A stretch of 64,000 nucleotides of DNA from Listeria cossartiae subsp. cossartiae (GTDB lineage: Bacteria > Bacillota > Bacilli > Lactobacillales > Listeriaceae): assembly GCF_014224155.1 (NCBI RefSeq), contig NZ_JAASUI010000001.1, positions 868,001 to 932,000 on the forward strand, read 5' to 3'. Each line of letters opens with the position of its first letter. Positions within the stretch are counted from its first letter, which is position 1. Positions 51,684 through 61,160 of this stretch are shown piece by piece. Both the position numbers and the translations under genes were made by a program. The notes under the pieces were generated by a model, which searched no databases, was not told where the DNA came from, and saw only the letters and a list, made by a program, of their open reading frames with translations.

Positions 51684-53164
51684 TGGGAAAAGTCATGTTA
51701 ATTGGCGCAGGTCCAGGAGATGCACAACTGCTCACCGTGAAAGGACTAGCTGCCCTGCAAAAGGCGGATGTTATCGTCTATGATCGCCTCGTGGAACCAG
51801 CAATGCTTCAAGAACGAAAAGCTAGCTGTAAACTAATTTATGTCGGAAAAGAACCATTACACCATCCAATTCCCCAAGATGAAATCGAGCAAATACTTGT
51901 AAGAGAAGCTGCGACGAATGAGCTAGTTGTTCGTTTAAAAGCAGGCGACCCGTATGTGTTTGGTCGCGGTGGGGAAGAAGGAGAAACACTTTACAAAGCT
52001 GGAATCCCGTTTGAAGTTATCCCGGGAATCACCTCAGCTATCGGAGGTCTTGCCTACGCCGGAATTCCAGTCACACATCGTGATTTTGCTTCAAGTTTCC
52101 ACGTGATTACCGGGCATTTGAAAAAAGGGCGCGATCCACTCGATTGGGAAGCACTTGCGCGACTTGAAGGTACGCTCGTTTTTCTGATGGGAATGACAAA
52201 TTTGCCTAATATTTGCGCGAATCTACTTGAAAATGGTCGCAAAGCAGAAACGGGTGTTGCCATTGTGCAATGGGCATCGCGCGGCAAACAATTAACCGTT
52301 ACAGGGAACTTACAAACCATCGAGCAAAAAGTGGCCGAATCCGGGATTTCCTCCCCAGCGCTTATCGTTGTTGGTGATGTGGTGAGCTTACGACCACAAT
52401 TGAACTTTTTTGAAGAAATGCCACTTTTCCATACGAAAGTGTTACTCCCGAGAGCACGCGCCGGAAAAAGTATGCTCGCGGAACAAATTCGCGATTTAGG
52501 CGGAGAAGTAACCATGTATCCCAATATTCAAGTATTGGATAAGACGCCAACGAAAACGAAAGAAGCGTTGTGCAAGGTAAGCGAATTACTTTTCACCTCC
52601 AAAGAAGCCGTAGAACGATTTTTTGACTATTTAGCAACACTTGATTTAGATATTCGTTCGTTAAAAAACACCCATCTAACTGCTATCGGCAAGCAAACAA
52701 AAGAAGCATTTAACGAAAAAGGAATTATTCCAGATAGCTTTATTAAGAGGCGGAGCACGGAATTGATTTTAGAGCATCTAGCACGATTCCAAAACAATGC
52801 GAGCAACTTAATTATTGGAAGCGTGGTTGATACAGCGGAAGTTAGTGCGATTTTATCTGAAGTGGGAGCACTCGAAATGATGCCACTATACGATATGCGC
52901 CCAGTGACCGAGCGCCCATTTGACCTCGCAAGCTTTGAGCAAGTTTGTTTCTCTAGTTCACGTTCCGTCCAAAACCTACTTGATGTACTAACAACCGAAG
53001 AAAAAGCCATTTTACAAACGAAAACGATTTTATCCATTGGAAGATTCACAAGCGCAACCTTGCAATCATTCGGCATTACCAATTTTATAGAAGCCGAAGC
53101 AGCCACACCAGAGAGCTTAATCGAACTAATCCAAAAAACAAAAGTAGAAGGAGTACCGCAATGA
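51683..53164 (+). CDS. cobA-hemD: Fused uroporphyrinogen-III C-methyltransferase / uroporphyrinogen-III synthase
   Basis: A 493-residue fusion. Residues 1-245 are a SUMT (CobA) methylase making precorrin-2: LIGAGPGDAQLLTVKGL, KAGDPYVFGRGGEEGE and VIPGITSAIGGLAYAGIPVTHR. Residues 250-493 are a HemD domain (VLLPRARAGKSMLAEQIRDLGG, FTSKEAVERFFDYL, SIGRFTSATLQSFG) making uroporphyrinogen III, so one protein covers two consecutive steps from hydroxymethylbilane to precorrin-2. It feeds the dehydrogenase at 1670 and CbiK next door. Confidence 0.93.
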   Translation: MGKVMLIGAGPGDAQLLTVKGLAALQKADVIVYDRLVEPAMLQERKASCKLIYVGKEPLHHPIPQDEIEQILVREAATNELVVRLKAGDPYVFGRGGEEGETLYKAGIPFEVIPGITSAIGGLAYAGIPVTHRDFASSFHVITGHLKKGRDPLDWEALARLEGTLVFLMGMTNLPNICANLLENGRKAETGVAIVQWASRGKQLTVTGNLQTIEQKVAESGISSPALIVVGDVVSLRPQLNFFEEMPLFHTKVLLPRARAGKSMLAEQIRDLGGEVTMYPNIQVLDKTPTKTKEALCKVSELLFTSKEAVERFFDYLATLDLDIRSLKNTHLTAIGKQTKEAFNEKGIIPDSFIKRRSTELILEHLARFQNNASNLIIGSVVDTAEVSAILSEVGALEMMPLYDMRPVTERPFDLASFEQVCFSSSRSVQNLLDVLTTEEKAILQTKTILSIGRFTSATLQSFGITNFIEAEAATPESLIELIQKTKVEGVPQ

Positions 53165-53946
53165 AAAAAGCTATTTTAGTCGTTAGTTTTGGTACTAGTT
53201 ATCCCGAAACAAGAGAAAAAACCATAGAAGCGTGCGAAAAACGCGTAGCTCAAGAATTCCCAGATTACACGGTATTTCGCGCATTTACCTCTAATAAAAT
53301 TATAAAAAAACTAAAAACACGCGACAATATGCATATCAACACACCAAGCCAAGCCCTAAACCAACTAAAAGAATTAGGCTATAAAGAAGTCATCATTCAG
53401 TCACTACATATTATTAGCGGTGGTGAATTTGAAAAAATCACTGCTCAAGTGGAAAAATTCAAGCCTGACTTTGACTCCATCATCGTTAGCCAACCGCTGC
53501 TTGATTCGAAGGAAGATTACGAAAAAGCGATCGAAGCGATTCGTCACCAAATGCCTCCTTTGAAAGAACAAGAAGCGTTAATTCTTATGGGCCACGGATC
53601 GAAACACCATGCTTTCAGCGCCTATGCTTGCCTTGACCACATGCTATTAAATGAACCAATCTATCTTTGTGCCGTAGAAAGTTATCCTGGGTTGGATCAA
53701 GTAATTGAACGATTGCAACAAGCCAAAATCAAGAAAGCCCATTTAATGCCATTTATGCTCGTAGCAGGAGATCATGCGACGAACGATATGGCCTCTGATG
53801 ACGATGATTCTTGGAAAAGTACGCTAGAACAAGCCGGCATCCAAACCGAATGCCACTTACAAGGTTTAGGTGAGAACGAACTCATCCAAGCCCAATTTAT
53901 CGAACATATCCACACAGCAATAGAGAGGGTGAATGCACGTGGCTAA
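53161..53946 (+). CDS. cbiK: CbiK, sirohydrochlorin cobaltochelatase
   Basis: A 261-residue anaerobic cobalt chelatase that inserts cobalt into sirohydrochlorin. The N-terminus is KKAILVVSFGTSYPETREKTIEACE. The metal-site histidines include the one in MGHGSKHHAFSAYACLDHML and another in the C-terminal LVAGDHATNDMASDD motif. It overlaps its neighbours on both sides. Confidence 0.94.
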   Translation: MKKAILVVSFGTSYPETREKTIEACEKRVAQEFPDYTVFRAFTSNKIIKKLKTRDNMHINTPSQALNQLKELGYKEVIIQSLHIISGGEFEKITAQVEKFKPDFDSIIVSQPLLDSKEDYEKAIEAIRHQMPPLKEQEALILMGHGSKHHAFSAYACLDHMLLNEPIYLCAVESYPGLDQVIERLQQAKIKKAHLMPFMLVAGDHATNDMASDDDDSWKSTLEQAGIQTECHLQGLGENELIQAQFIEHIHTAIERVNARG

Positions 53947-54649
53947 GTTTTACGGCATTGGCACAGGACCAGGCGATAGCAACCTAGTCACAATGGAAGC
54001 CGCAGAACGCCTTGGAAAGTTAGCGATTCTCTACACCCCCCAACCGAAAAAAGGCGGCGAAAGTTTAGCCAAGAAAATCGTCGGTCCATATTTAAAAGAT
54101 ACGCTAATCGTCAAAGAACGCCATTTTCCAATGAGTTATAACAAAGAGGAAAAAATGCTGGCGTGGAAGGCGATTGCGGAAGAAGTTAAAAGAGATGTAC
54201 AAAATGGACATGACGTTGGCTTCATCACGCTAGGAGATCCAATGATTTACAGCACCTACAGCTATTTGCTAGAACTGCTAAAAGGGGAAATTGAAACCGT
54301 CACGCTAGCCGGTATTTCCTCCTTCTCTAATATCGCCTCTAAAATTGAATTACCGCTTGTAATGGATGAGGAAAGTTTTGCCGTCATCCCCGTAACAGCA
54401 GGCGCTGAAAAAATCGAACAAGCGCTCACATTATTTGATACTGTTGTTTTCATGAAAGCAGCAAGCAATTTGCCCCTTCTTACGACATTACTAAAAAAAC
54501 TGAATTTGCTTGATGCAGCAGTTGTAGTAAGCGATGTTGCCATGGCGACAGAAAAAATCACTTATGGCATGCAAGACATAAATCCAGAAGATAAAATGTC
54601 ATACTTTACCACGATTATCGTGAAAAAAAGAAGGGAGCAATACAAATGA
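53939..54649 (+). CDS. cbiL: CbiL, cobalt-precorrin-2 C20-methyltransferase
   Basis: A 236-residue tetrapyrrole methylase with KFYGIGTGPGDSNLVTMEA at the N-terminus and FITLGDPMIYSTYSYLLE. The ribosome site AGAGGGTG (53924-53931) is better spaced for GTG 53939 than for the in-frame ATG 53933, so I chose GTG; the difference is two residues. It overlaps cbiK by 8 nt and cbiM by 4 nt. Confidence 0.92.
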   Translation: MAKFYGIGTGPGDSNLVTMEAAERLGKLAILYTPQPKKGGESLAKKIVGPYLKDTLIVKERHFPMSYNKEEKMLAWKAIAEEVKRDVQNGHDVGFITLGDPMIYSTYSYLLELLKGEIETVTLAGISSFSNIASKIELPLVMDEESFAVIPVTAGAEKIEQALTLFDTVVFMKAASNLPLLTTLLKKLNLLDAAVVVSDVAMATEKITYGMQDINPEDKMSYFTTIIVKKRREQYK

Positions 54650-55380
54650 AAAAATTATGGAAGTTTCTACCATTCGTTTTAATTGGCGTTATTTATTTTA
54701 CTTTAACAAACCCAGAATCCGCACACGCAATGCATATTATGGAGGGTTTTTTACCAGTTAAATGGGCGGTTTTTTGGCTAATTGTTTTTATCCCGTTCTT
54801 AGTTCTCGGTTTAATGCGCATTCGTAAATTAATTGCCCTAGATAAAAATAATAAATTACTATTAGCATTATGCGCGGCCTTTATCTTTGTACTTTCGGCA
54901 CTCAAAATCCCATCAGTTACAGGATCTTGTTCTCATCCGACTGGTGTTGGTCTTGCAACCGTTATGTTTGGCCCACTCGTTGTCAGCGTGCTAGGTGTGA
55001 TTGTCTTGCTTTTCCAAGCGTTACTACTTGCGCACGGCGGCATTACAACTCTTGGTGCAAACGCAATGTCAATGGCTGTAATCGGCCCAATGGTCGGTTT
55101 CGTCGTGTACAAATTAGCTCGTAAATTAAACTGCAATAAAAGTGTTTCGATTTTCCTTTGTGCGATGACAGCTGACTTGGCAACCTATCTCACCACCAGC
55201 GTCCAACTTGGAGTCGTTTTCCCAGATCCAGCATCCGGCATGATGGCTTCCATCCTAAAATTCATGGCGATTTTCTGTGTAACACAAGTTCCAATCGCAA
55301 TTGCAGAAGGCTTACTAACCGTAGTAATGTACAATCTTATTAGCAAAAATTTACCAGAAAAGGTGGCACAATTACGATGA
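54646..55380 (+). CDS. cbiM: CbiM, cobalt ECF transporter substrate-binding membrane component
   Basis: A 244-residue membrane protein of the CbiMNQO cobalt importer. A signal-like segment (about 1-28, ending AHA) precedes MHIMEGFLP, whose N-terminal Met-His after processing binds Co2+ in this family. SVTGSCSHPTGVGLATVMFGP and GGITTLGANAMSMAVIGP are typical. About six further hydrophobic helices are seen. Confidence 0.94.
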   Translation: MKKLWKFLPFVLIGVIYFTLTNPESAHAMHIMEGFLPVKWAVFWLIVFIPFLVLGLMRIRKLIALDKNNKLLLALCAAFIFVLSALKIPSVTGSCSHPTGVGLATVMFGPLVVSVLGVIVLLFQALLLAHGGITTLGANAMSMAVIGPMVGFVVYKLARKLNCNKSVSIFLCAMTADLATYLTTSVQLGVVFPDPASGMMASILKFMAIFCVTQVPIAIAEGLLTVVMYNLISKNLPEKVAQLR

Positions 55381-55673
55381 AAAAACTAAATATCAATGTG
55401 ATTTTAATTTTATTAGTAATTTTGTTAATGGTAAGCCCATTTTTCTTCAATAAAACGGGCGAATACGGCGGTTCGGACGGAGAAGCAGAAGCAGAAATTA
55501 CTAAAATCGATCCAAGCTATGAACCATGGTTTGAACCACTATATGAACCAAAAAGTGGCGAAATTGAAAGTTTACTATTTACGCTGCAAGGCTGTATCGG
55601 AACGGGAATTATCGCATATGTCATTGGCGTGAGTCGTGGCAAGCGGAAAGCCGAAGCCGATGTTAACCATTGA
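55377..55673 (+). CDS. cbiN: CbiN, small subunit of the cobalt importer
   Basis: A 98-residue protein with two membrane helices (about 5-24 and 68-86) and an extracellular loop containing GGSDGEAEAEITKIDPSYEPWFEPLYEP, which in CbiN helps load cobalt into CbiM. It overlaps cbiM by 4 nt and contains the cbiQ start. Confidence 0.92.
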   Translation: MKKLNINVILILLVILLMVSPFFFNKTGEYGGSDGEAEAEITKIDPSYEPWFEPLYEPKSGEIESLLFTLQGCIGTGIIAYVIGVSRGKRKAEADVNH

Positions 55674-56337
55674 TAAATACGCGTACCAAAACCGGTGGAT
55701 TGCTTTTTCCCCATCAGCAAAAGCGTTATTTTATGTGGCGATTTTAATACTTGCGTTAACCGGACCCGTGCTCGCCCAAGCGATACTATTTGTATGCATG
55801 GTACCACTGACGCTCTATGTCGTAAAAATTCACTTTAAACAATATTTGAAATGGCTCCTTTTACCATTTTCATTTCTGCTTTTTAGTTTACTTTCAATTC
55901 TTATTTCGATTTCAAAAGATCCAAGCAGTTTTCTCGCTTCGATTTCGATTGGCAGCTTTTATCTCGGGATTTCTGATGTGACGATTACGACGGCGACACA
56001 AGTTTTTTTCCGAAGTATCGCTTGTTTAGCGGCAACCTATTTTTTCGTCTTAACCGTTCCCGTGGTACAATTAACAAAAGTAATGAAGCGGATTTTTATC
56101 CCCAAAGTACTGATTGAACTTACGATTTTAATTTATCGTTTTATCTTTATTTTCATAGAAGAAGCGGCGGCGATTCGAAAAGCACAGAGCCTTCGTTTCG
56201 GGTATCACGGCATAAAAAATAGTTATCGTTCATTCGGAATGCTCGTCAATACGTTATTCAATCGTGTCATGAAAAGATATAATGAAATGGTTGTAACACT
56301 TGATGTGAAGCTATATCAAGGAGAATTTCATATCTAG
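55660..56337 (+). CDS. cbiQ: CbiQ, transmembrane energy-coupling component of the cobalt importer
   Basis: A 225-residue ECF T-component with four or five hydrophobic helices and the conserved coupling motif EEAAAIRKAQSLRFGYHG, which contacts the ATPase CbiO. I place the start at ATG 55660 (MLTIDKYAYQNRW), overlapping the cbiN stop; an in-frame GTG at 55636 is possible but lacks a ribosome site. Confidence 0.9.
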   Translation: MLTIDKYAYQNRWIAFSPSAKALFYVAILILALTGPVLAQAILFVCMVPLTLYVVKIHFKQYLKWLLLPFSFLLFSLLSILISISKDPSSFLASISIGSFYLGISDVTITTATQVFFRSIACLAATYFFVLTVPVVQLTKVMKRIFIPKVLIELTILIYRFIFIFIEEAAAIRKAQSLRFGYHGIKNSYRSFGMLVNTLFNRVMKRYNEMVVTLDVKLYQGEFHI

Positions 56338-56349
56338 GAGGAAGCCAAT

Positions 56350-57156
56350 TTGCTTAAAACAGAACATATTTCATTCCAATACGAAGATGGCAAACAAGCC
56401 TTAACGGATGTTTCAATTGATTTAGAAAAAGGCAATATTATCGGCCTTATTGGTGCGAATGGCTCCGGAAAATCGACCCTTTTTATGCAGCTACTAGGCA
56501 TTAACAAGCCAACTTCTGGCAAAGTTTATTTTGATGGAAAACCACTTGCTTACAATAAAAAAGCATTATTTGCTTTGCGAAAAAAAGTGAGCATCGTTTT
56601 CCAAGATCCCGATCAGCAAATTTTTTATTCCAATGTTCGTGACGATGTGGCTTTTGCACTTAGAAATTTAGGCGTGAGCGAAAGTGAAGTGGAGTCGCGC
56701 GTGACGAATGTGCTTGAGATTGTTGGTGCAACGGAATTTCAACATAAACCAGTCCAATATTTAAGTTATGGCCAAAAAAAACGTGTCGCGATTGCCGGAG
56801 CTCTTGTTCTTGACACAGATTGGTTACTGCTAGATGAACCAACAGCTGGCCTCGATCCCATCGGTAAAAAAATCATGATGGAAATTATCGAACGTCTGGC
56901 AAATCAAGGGAAAAAGATCCTTATTTCAAGCCATGATATCGATTTAATTTATGAAATATGCGATTACGTCTATATGTTAAAAGAAGGAACTGTTCTCACA
57001 AACGGGGAAACGAGCCATGTTTTCTTAGAGAAAGAAAGTATCGAACAAGCTGGTTTGGTTCAGCCGTGGTTAATCAAATTGCACCAACAAGCTGGCTACC
57101 CACTATTCAAAAAAGAAGCCGATTTTTTCGCGCACACAGGGAAGGTGACTAAATAA
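56350..57156 (+). CDS. cbiO: CbiO, ATPase of the cobalt importer
   Basis: A 268-residue ABC ATPase with Walker [11 protein letters not shown] (about 36-45), Q-loop FQDPDQQIF, signature [17 protein letters not shown], Walker [14 protein letters not shown] and the H-loop ISSHDIDL. The start is TTG 56350 with AGGAGGAAG upstream. The stop shares one base with cbiP. Confidence 0.93.
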   Translation: MLKTEHISFQYEDGKQALTDVSIDLEKGNIIGLIGANGSGKSTLFMQLLGINKPTSGKVYFDGKPLAYNKKALFALRKKVSIVFQDPDQQIFYSNVRDDVAFALRNLGVSESEVESRVTNVLEIVGATEFQHKPVQYLSYGQKKRVAIAGALVLDTDWLLLDEPTAGLDPIGKKIMMEIIERLANQGKKILISSHDIDLIYEICDYVYMLKEGTVLTNGETSHVFLEKESIEQAGLVQPWLIKLHQQAGYPLFKKEADFFAHTGKVTK

Positions 57157-58691
57157 TGGTACAGCAAATAATGATTCAAGGCACCGCTTCTGATGCGGGA
57201 AAAAGCGTGCTCGTTGCGGGTTTATGCCGCCTATTCAAAAATAAAGGCAAGCGGGTCGTTCCGTTTAAATCGCAAAATATGTCGCTAAATTCTTTTATTA
57301 CAGCGACAGGGGACGAAATGGGGCGCGCACAAGTGTTTCAAGCAGAAGCAGCTGGCGTTTTTCCCGATGTCAGGATGAATCCGGTATTACTTAAACCGAC
57401 CAATGATCGCCAGTCGCAAGTCATTTTTATGGGCTCGATTTTAGACAATATGGATGCCGTGACGTACCACGATTTCAAACAAACACTTATTCCAAAAATC
57501 CAAGCAGTTTACCAGAGTTTGGCGGATGAAAATGATATCATTGTACTAGAAGGCGCCGGAAGCCCAGCCGAAATCAATTTAAACGACCGTGATATCGTGA
57601 ATATGGGCATGGCAAAAATGGTCGATGCGCCCGTCGTGTTAGTAGCGGATATCGACAAAGGTGGCGTGTTTGCTTCGATTTATGGCACAATCATGCTCTT
57701 AAAAGAAGAAGAACGGGCTCGGCTCAAAGGGGTTATCATCAATAAATTCCGAGGCGATGTGGCGCTTTTACAACCGGGCATTGATATGATTGAGGAACTG
57801 ACGAGTGTCCCAGTTATCGGTGTGATCCCATATGCCAATCTACAATTAGAAGAAGAGGACAGCGTGTCACTTAGTGGGAAAAATTACATGGCAGATAGCT
57901 CGGCTTTGCTTGATATCGCAATTATTTGTTTACCACGTATATCGAATTTCACAGATTTTCATATTCTAGAAATTCAACCTGACATAAGCGTGCGCTACAT
58001 TCGAAACCTAGCTGATTTTGGAACCCCTGATTTAGTAATCATTCCCGGCAGTAAAAATACACTGGAAGATATGGCTTTTCTCGAAGAATCCGGTCTTAAA
58101 AAAGCAATTCAAAACTTCGCTAAAAATGCCGGAAAAGTTATTGGAATCTGCGGTGGCTATCAAATGCTCGGTCAAAAAATGCTCGATCCAAATCAAGTGG
58201 AAAGCAAACAACTCGAAATTGCTGGACTAGGTTTATTAGACACCGAAACCATTTTTCTCGACCAAAAACGCACTACCCAAATTACTGGCGTGACACTTTC
58301 CGGTGAACCGGTGGAAGGCTACGAAATCCATATGGGTCAAACAACGCGCGGTGAGAATACCAACCCATTTTGCGAAATTAAAGCAGTGAACGGTAACCAA
58401 GAAACCCACCAAGATGGCGCCATTTCCGCCAATAAAAATATCATCGGCACATACATCCACGGTATTTTCGATAACGATATTTTCCTAGGCAATCTATTCA
58501 ATGAGCTGCTGAAAAACAAAAATAAGCCCTTTTACCCACATGAAATCATTAAACTAAAAGAACACAAAGAACAAGAATACGACAAATTAGCGGCACTTTT
58601 AGAAGCAAATATTCAAATGGACCAGCTAGAAAAAATCATGAAAGGAGAAAAAATATGCGTATCTACACAAAAACCGGCGATAAAGGAATGA
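57156..58691 (+). CDS. cbiP: CbiP, cobyric acid synthase
   Basis: A 511-residue glutamine amidotransferase that amidates the b, d, e and g side chains. The N-terminal ATP loop is IQGTASDAGKSVLVAGLCRL with FKSQNMSLNSF. The C-terminal amidotransferase has its Cys in GICGGYQMLGQ and the EGYEIHMGQT histidine region. Its last 37 nt overlap the next gene. Confidence 0.94.
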   Translation: MVQQIMIQGTASDAGKSVLVAGLCRLFKNKGKRVVPFKSQNMSLNSFITATGDEMGRAQVFQAEAAGVFPDVRMNPVLLKPTNDRQSQVIFMGSILDNMDAVTYHDFKQTLIPKIQAVYQSLADENDIIVLEGAGSPAEINLNDRDIVNMGMAKMVDAPVVLVADIDKGGVFASIYGTIMLLKEEERARLKGVIINKFRGDVALLQPGIDMIEELTSVPVIGVIPYANLQLEEEDSVSLSGKNYMADSSALLDIAIICLPRISNFTDFHILEIQPDISVRYIRNLADFGTPDLVIIPGSKNTLEDMAFLEESGLKKAIQNFAKNAGKVIGICGGYQMLGQKMLDPNQVESKQLEIAGLGLLDTETIFLDQKRTTQITGVTLSGEPVEGYEIHMGQTTRGENTNPFCEIKAVNGNQETHQDGAISANKNIIGTYIHGIFDNDIFLGNLFNELLKNKNKPFYPHEIIKLKEHKEQEYDKLAALLEANIQMDQLEKIMKGEKICVSTQKPAIKE

Positions 58692-59221
58692 CAAGAATTA
58701 TTGGGGGTAGCAAAGTAAGCAAGGACAATATCCGAATTGATGCATATGGCACTTTGGATGAACTTAATTCGCTAATTGGCTACACGATTACAACCCTTGG
58801 AAACGAACCAGAAATCCAAGCCGAGCTCGAACAAATTCAACAACAATTATTTGATGCAGGAGGAGACCTTGCAACCGAAGAAGGAAAGCGCGCGTACAAG
58901 CTAACGAGCGAGCCTGTTGCATGGCTAGAAGACCGAATTGATATCTACGCCGATGAACCACCAGAAATCGAAAAATTCATCTTACCAGGCGGAACACAAG
59001 CAGCTTCATTACTGCACATGGCTAGAACCGTAACAAGAAGAGCCGAACGCGAAATTGTCGGCATGCTAAAAATCGCTTCCAGCAACGAAGAAGTGTTAAA
59101 ATACGTCAATCGCTTATCCGATTACTTTTTCGCTGTTGCCAGAGTCGTCAATTACCGTGCTGGCGAAACAGATATTTTCTACAAAAATTCCGAACTCGTT
59201 TTCCGTAATAAAAAGAAATAA
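58655..59221 (+). CDS. PduO-type cob(I)alamin adenosyltransferase (single domain)
   Basis: A 188-residue adenosyltransferase with YTKTGDKGMTRIIGG at the N-terminus, DAYGTLDELNSLIGY, and ARTVTRRAEREIVGML with the conserved Arg residues. It supplies the adenosyl group for the assembly pathway (corrinoid intermediates or finished B12), as distinct from PduO and EutT, which belong to the compartments. The ATG follows AAAGGAG inside cbiP, so translation is coupled. Confidence 0.92.
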   Translation: MRIYTKTGDKGMTRIIGGSKVSKDNIRIDAYGTLDELNSLIGYTITTLGNEPEIQAELEQIQQQLFDAGGDLATEEGKRAYKLTSEPVAWLEDRIDIYADEPPEIEKFILPGGTQAASLLHMARTVTRRAEREIVGMLKIASSNEEVLKYVNRLSDYFFAVARVVNYRAGETDIFYKNSELVFRNKKK

Positions 59222-59224
59222 CAA

Positions 59225-59262
59225 AAAACCTCTCCAGACCTAGATCCGGAGAGGTTTTCCTT
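59225..59262 (+). terminator. Terminator of the cbi operon
   Basis: An 11-bp perfect stem AAAACCTCTCC / GGAGAGGTTTT (59225-59235 with 59248-59258) is followed by CCTTTTT. It also lies at the end of the converging leftward gene. Confidence 0.85.
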
Positions 59263-59263
59263 T

Positions 59264-59731
59264 TTAAAAGCGTTGAATTAAAAATACACCAACGAGCATT
59301 AATAACACACCAATCATTCGGTAACGGTTAATCGGATGAGGAATAACCCCGAAAAAGCCAAAGTGATCAATAATTAGCGCAATAATCATTTGCCCACAAA
59401 GTGCTAAAACAACCGTCATGGCCGAGCCAAGCAATGGTAAAAGTAAAATGTTTGAAGTTACAAATAATACTCCAAGCGCACCGCCAGTGAATACCCACCA
59501 AGGAATTCGCCCGACCCCTTTTAGCTGAAAAGTCAACCGACGCTCGACAATTAAACAAACAAGTGTAAGCAAAGTCGTCCCAACTAAAAAGGAAATAAAT
59601 GATGCCACAAAAGGAGAACCGACAGTTAGCCTAAGTTGGCTATTAATCGACGTTTGAATCGGGGAAAGTAGTCCAGAAACAAGTCCCATTGCCATAAATA
59701 GTAATAATGATTTGGATGATCTTTTTGTCAT
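59264..59731 (-). CDS. DMT-superfamily (YdcZ/DUF606) membrane protein, second of a pair
   Basis: A 155-residue membrane protein with about five helices and the family motifs GLLSPIQTSINSQLR and PFVASFISFLVGTTLL at the start, ending MLVGVFLIQRF. It is a close paralogue of the protein encoded just upstream (59746-60195); such tandem small DMT pairs may form a heterodimer. The substrate is unknown. The ribosome site AAAGGAGGAG is strong, and only 14 nt separate the pair. Confidence 0.85.
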   Translation of the reverse strand: MTKRSSKSLLLFMAMGLVSGLLSPIQTSINSQLRLTVGSPFVASFISFLVGTTLLTLVCLIVERRLTFQLKGVGRIPWWVFTGGALGVLFVTSNILLLPLLGSAMTVVLALCGQMIIALIIDHFGFFGVIPHPINRYRMIGVLLMLVGVFLIQRF

Positions 59732-59745
59732 GTTTTCTCCTCCTT

Positions 59746-60195
59746 TTAAAAGCGTTGCATCAAGTAAATGCCGCCGAACATTAAAATAACGCCAAGTAAA
59801 CGCTCGATATTAATTTCATGCATTGGTACTTGAAATAAACCAAAGTTATCAATTACAATAGCCATAATCATTTGTCCACAAACTGTAATCATCACAAGCA
59901 GGGCAGAACCAAGTCGCGGCAAAAGTAAAATATTAGCTGTTAAGAATATAACACCTAAAGTTCCACCGCCAACCCAGATATACCAAGGATTTGAGGCAAT
60001 CATTTCTGATGATATTGGCCATGATTTTTGCGTAAACAAGCAAACGATAAGTAAAACTGTCGTCCCAACCATAAAAGAAACCCACGAAGCTAAAAACGGG
60101 GATTTCGTATATGTACTAAGTCGTGTATTGATGGCCGTTTGCACTGGTAATACCATCCCAGCCAATAGACCTGATACAATAAATAATATAATCAA
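59746..60195 (-). CDS. DMT-superfamily (YdcZ/DUF606) membrane protein, first of a pair
   Basis: A 149-residue membrane protein with about five helices; GMVLPVQTAINTRLS, PFLASWVSFMVGTTVLLIV and a terminal FGGIYLMQRF align with its neighbour. The start is TTG at 60195 preceded by AGGGAGGG. The function is not known; a role in efflux or uptake of small compounds is inferred from the superfamily only. Confidence 0.85.
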   Translation of the reverse strand: MIILFIVSGLLAGMVLPVQTAINTRLSTYTKSPFLASWVSFMVGTTVLLIVCLFTQKSWPISSEMIASNPWYIWVGGGTLGVIFLTANILLLPRLGSALLVMITVCGQMIMAIVIDNFGLFQVPMHEINIERLLGVILMFGGIYLMQRF

Positions 60196-60283
60196 AAATT
60201 TCCCTCCCTTTTATCACAATGAGATAATTATAAAATAAAAGCAGGGCAAAAAGATAGTATTTAATTCAAAGCGAGGTTTTTTT

Positions 60284-60817
60284 ATGAAAATTCGTATTAT
60301 CGGATCAGTCGGAAGCGGCAAAACCACTTTAGCGAAAAAACTTTCCGAATGGCAACAAATCGACTATTTTGAAACGGACCGCATCGTCTGGAAACGAGAA
60401 GCAACCGAAGTAAGACGAACCGATTCCGAAAAAGCAGCCGTATTAACCAACATCCTCCAAAATAAAAACTGGATTATCGAAGGCGTCCACCTCGAAGATT
60501 GGGCGACCGAAAGCTTTATCCAAGCGGACGCCATTATTTTCCTAGATTTACCTAAAAAACAAATCCGCGCTCAACTAATCAAACGCCAAATCAAACAATT
60601 ACTACGACTAGAAACCGCACATTATCCCATCCGTTTAAAAATGCTAAAGAAAATGTTTTACTGGGACGAGTTATTTGAAAAACGAACCAAACCACTAATT
60701 ACCACGAAAATCGCGCAAAATCCCGAAAAATGGCTAATCATCAAAGAAACACCTGATATCGAAGCTATTCAAAAAAGCTTAGTACAAATTAAATCTGCAA
60801 CAAATAAATCTGTCTAA
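60284..60817 (+). CDS. P-loop kinase-like protein (DNA topology modulation / FlaR-type)
   Basis: A 177-residue adenylate-kinase-fold protein with Walker A IGSVGSGKTTLAKKLSE at residues 6-22, the DYFETDRIVWKRE segment after it, and a basic lid region (RAQLIKRQIKQLLRLE). It belongs to the group often annotated as FlaR or topology-modulation protein; the real substrate is unknown. It is divergent from the DMT pair, with a GCGAGG ribosome site. Confidence 0.75.
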   Translation: MKIRIIGSVGSGKTTLAKKLSEWQQIDYFETDRIVWKREATEVRRTDSEKAAVLTNILQNKNWIIEGVHLEDWATESFIQADAIIFLDLPKKQIRAQLIKRQIKQLLRLETAHYPIRLKMLKKMFYWDELFEKRTKPLITTKIAQNPEKWLIIKETPDIEAIQKSLVQIKSATNKSV

Positions 60818-61041
60818 TTGAATTCGCTATTATATATAGAAGAAAAACGGTTTTTTTGCGTCACAAAAAAATATTTTCAGAAAACTGCACCAATTTTATA
60901 TGACTAAATGATGGCAAATGTTACAAATTGAAGAATTCTACATATCAATTGAGCTTGCTATAGCTGAACTACCCATCATTTAAACAAATCATATAAAAAG
61001 TAAAGATTTCTTAAATTCAGCAAAATAGACCTCCAGATGGA

Positions 61042-61070
61042 TTGCAATTGTTGTAAAAGTAACGTATTCT
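61042..61070 (+). promoter_or_regulatory. Promoter of the first autolysin gene
   Basis: -35 TTGCAA (61042-61047), a 17-nt spacer and -10 TATTCT (61065-61070), the only clear signal in the otherwise featureless 60818-61112 gap. A start near 61077 leaves a leader of about 36 nt to the possible CTG 61113 or 84 nt to ATG 61161. Confidence 0.65.
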
Positions 61071-61160
61071 AGTACCATCAAAGGATTCGTAGACAGAAAG
61101 GCGTGACGACAGCTGAAATATAGAAAATTATCCAAAAAGAAGAAGAAAAGGCTAATTGGG

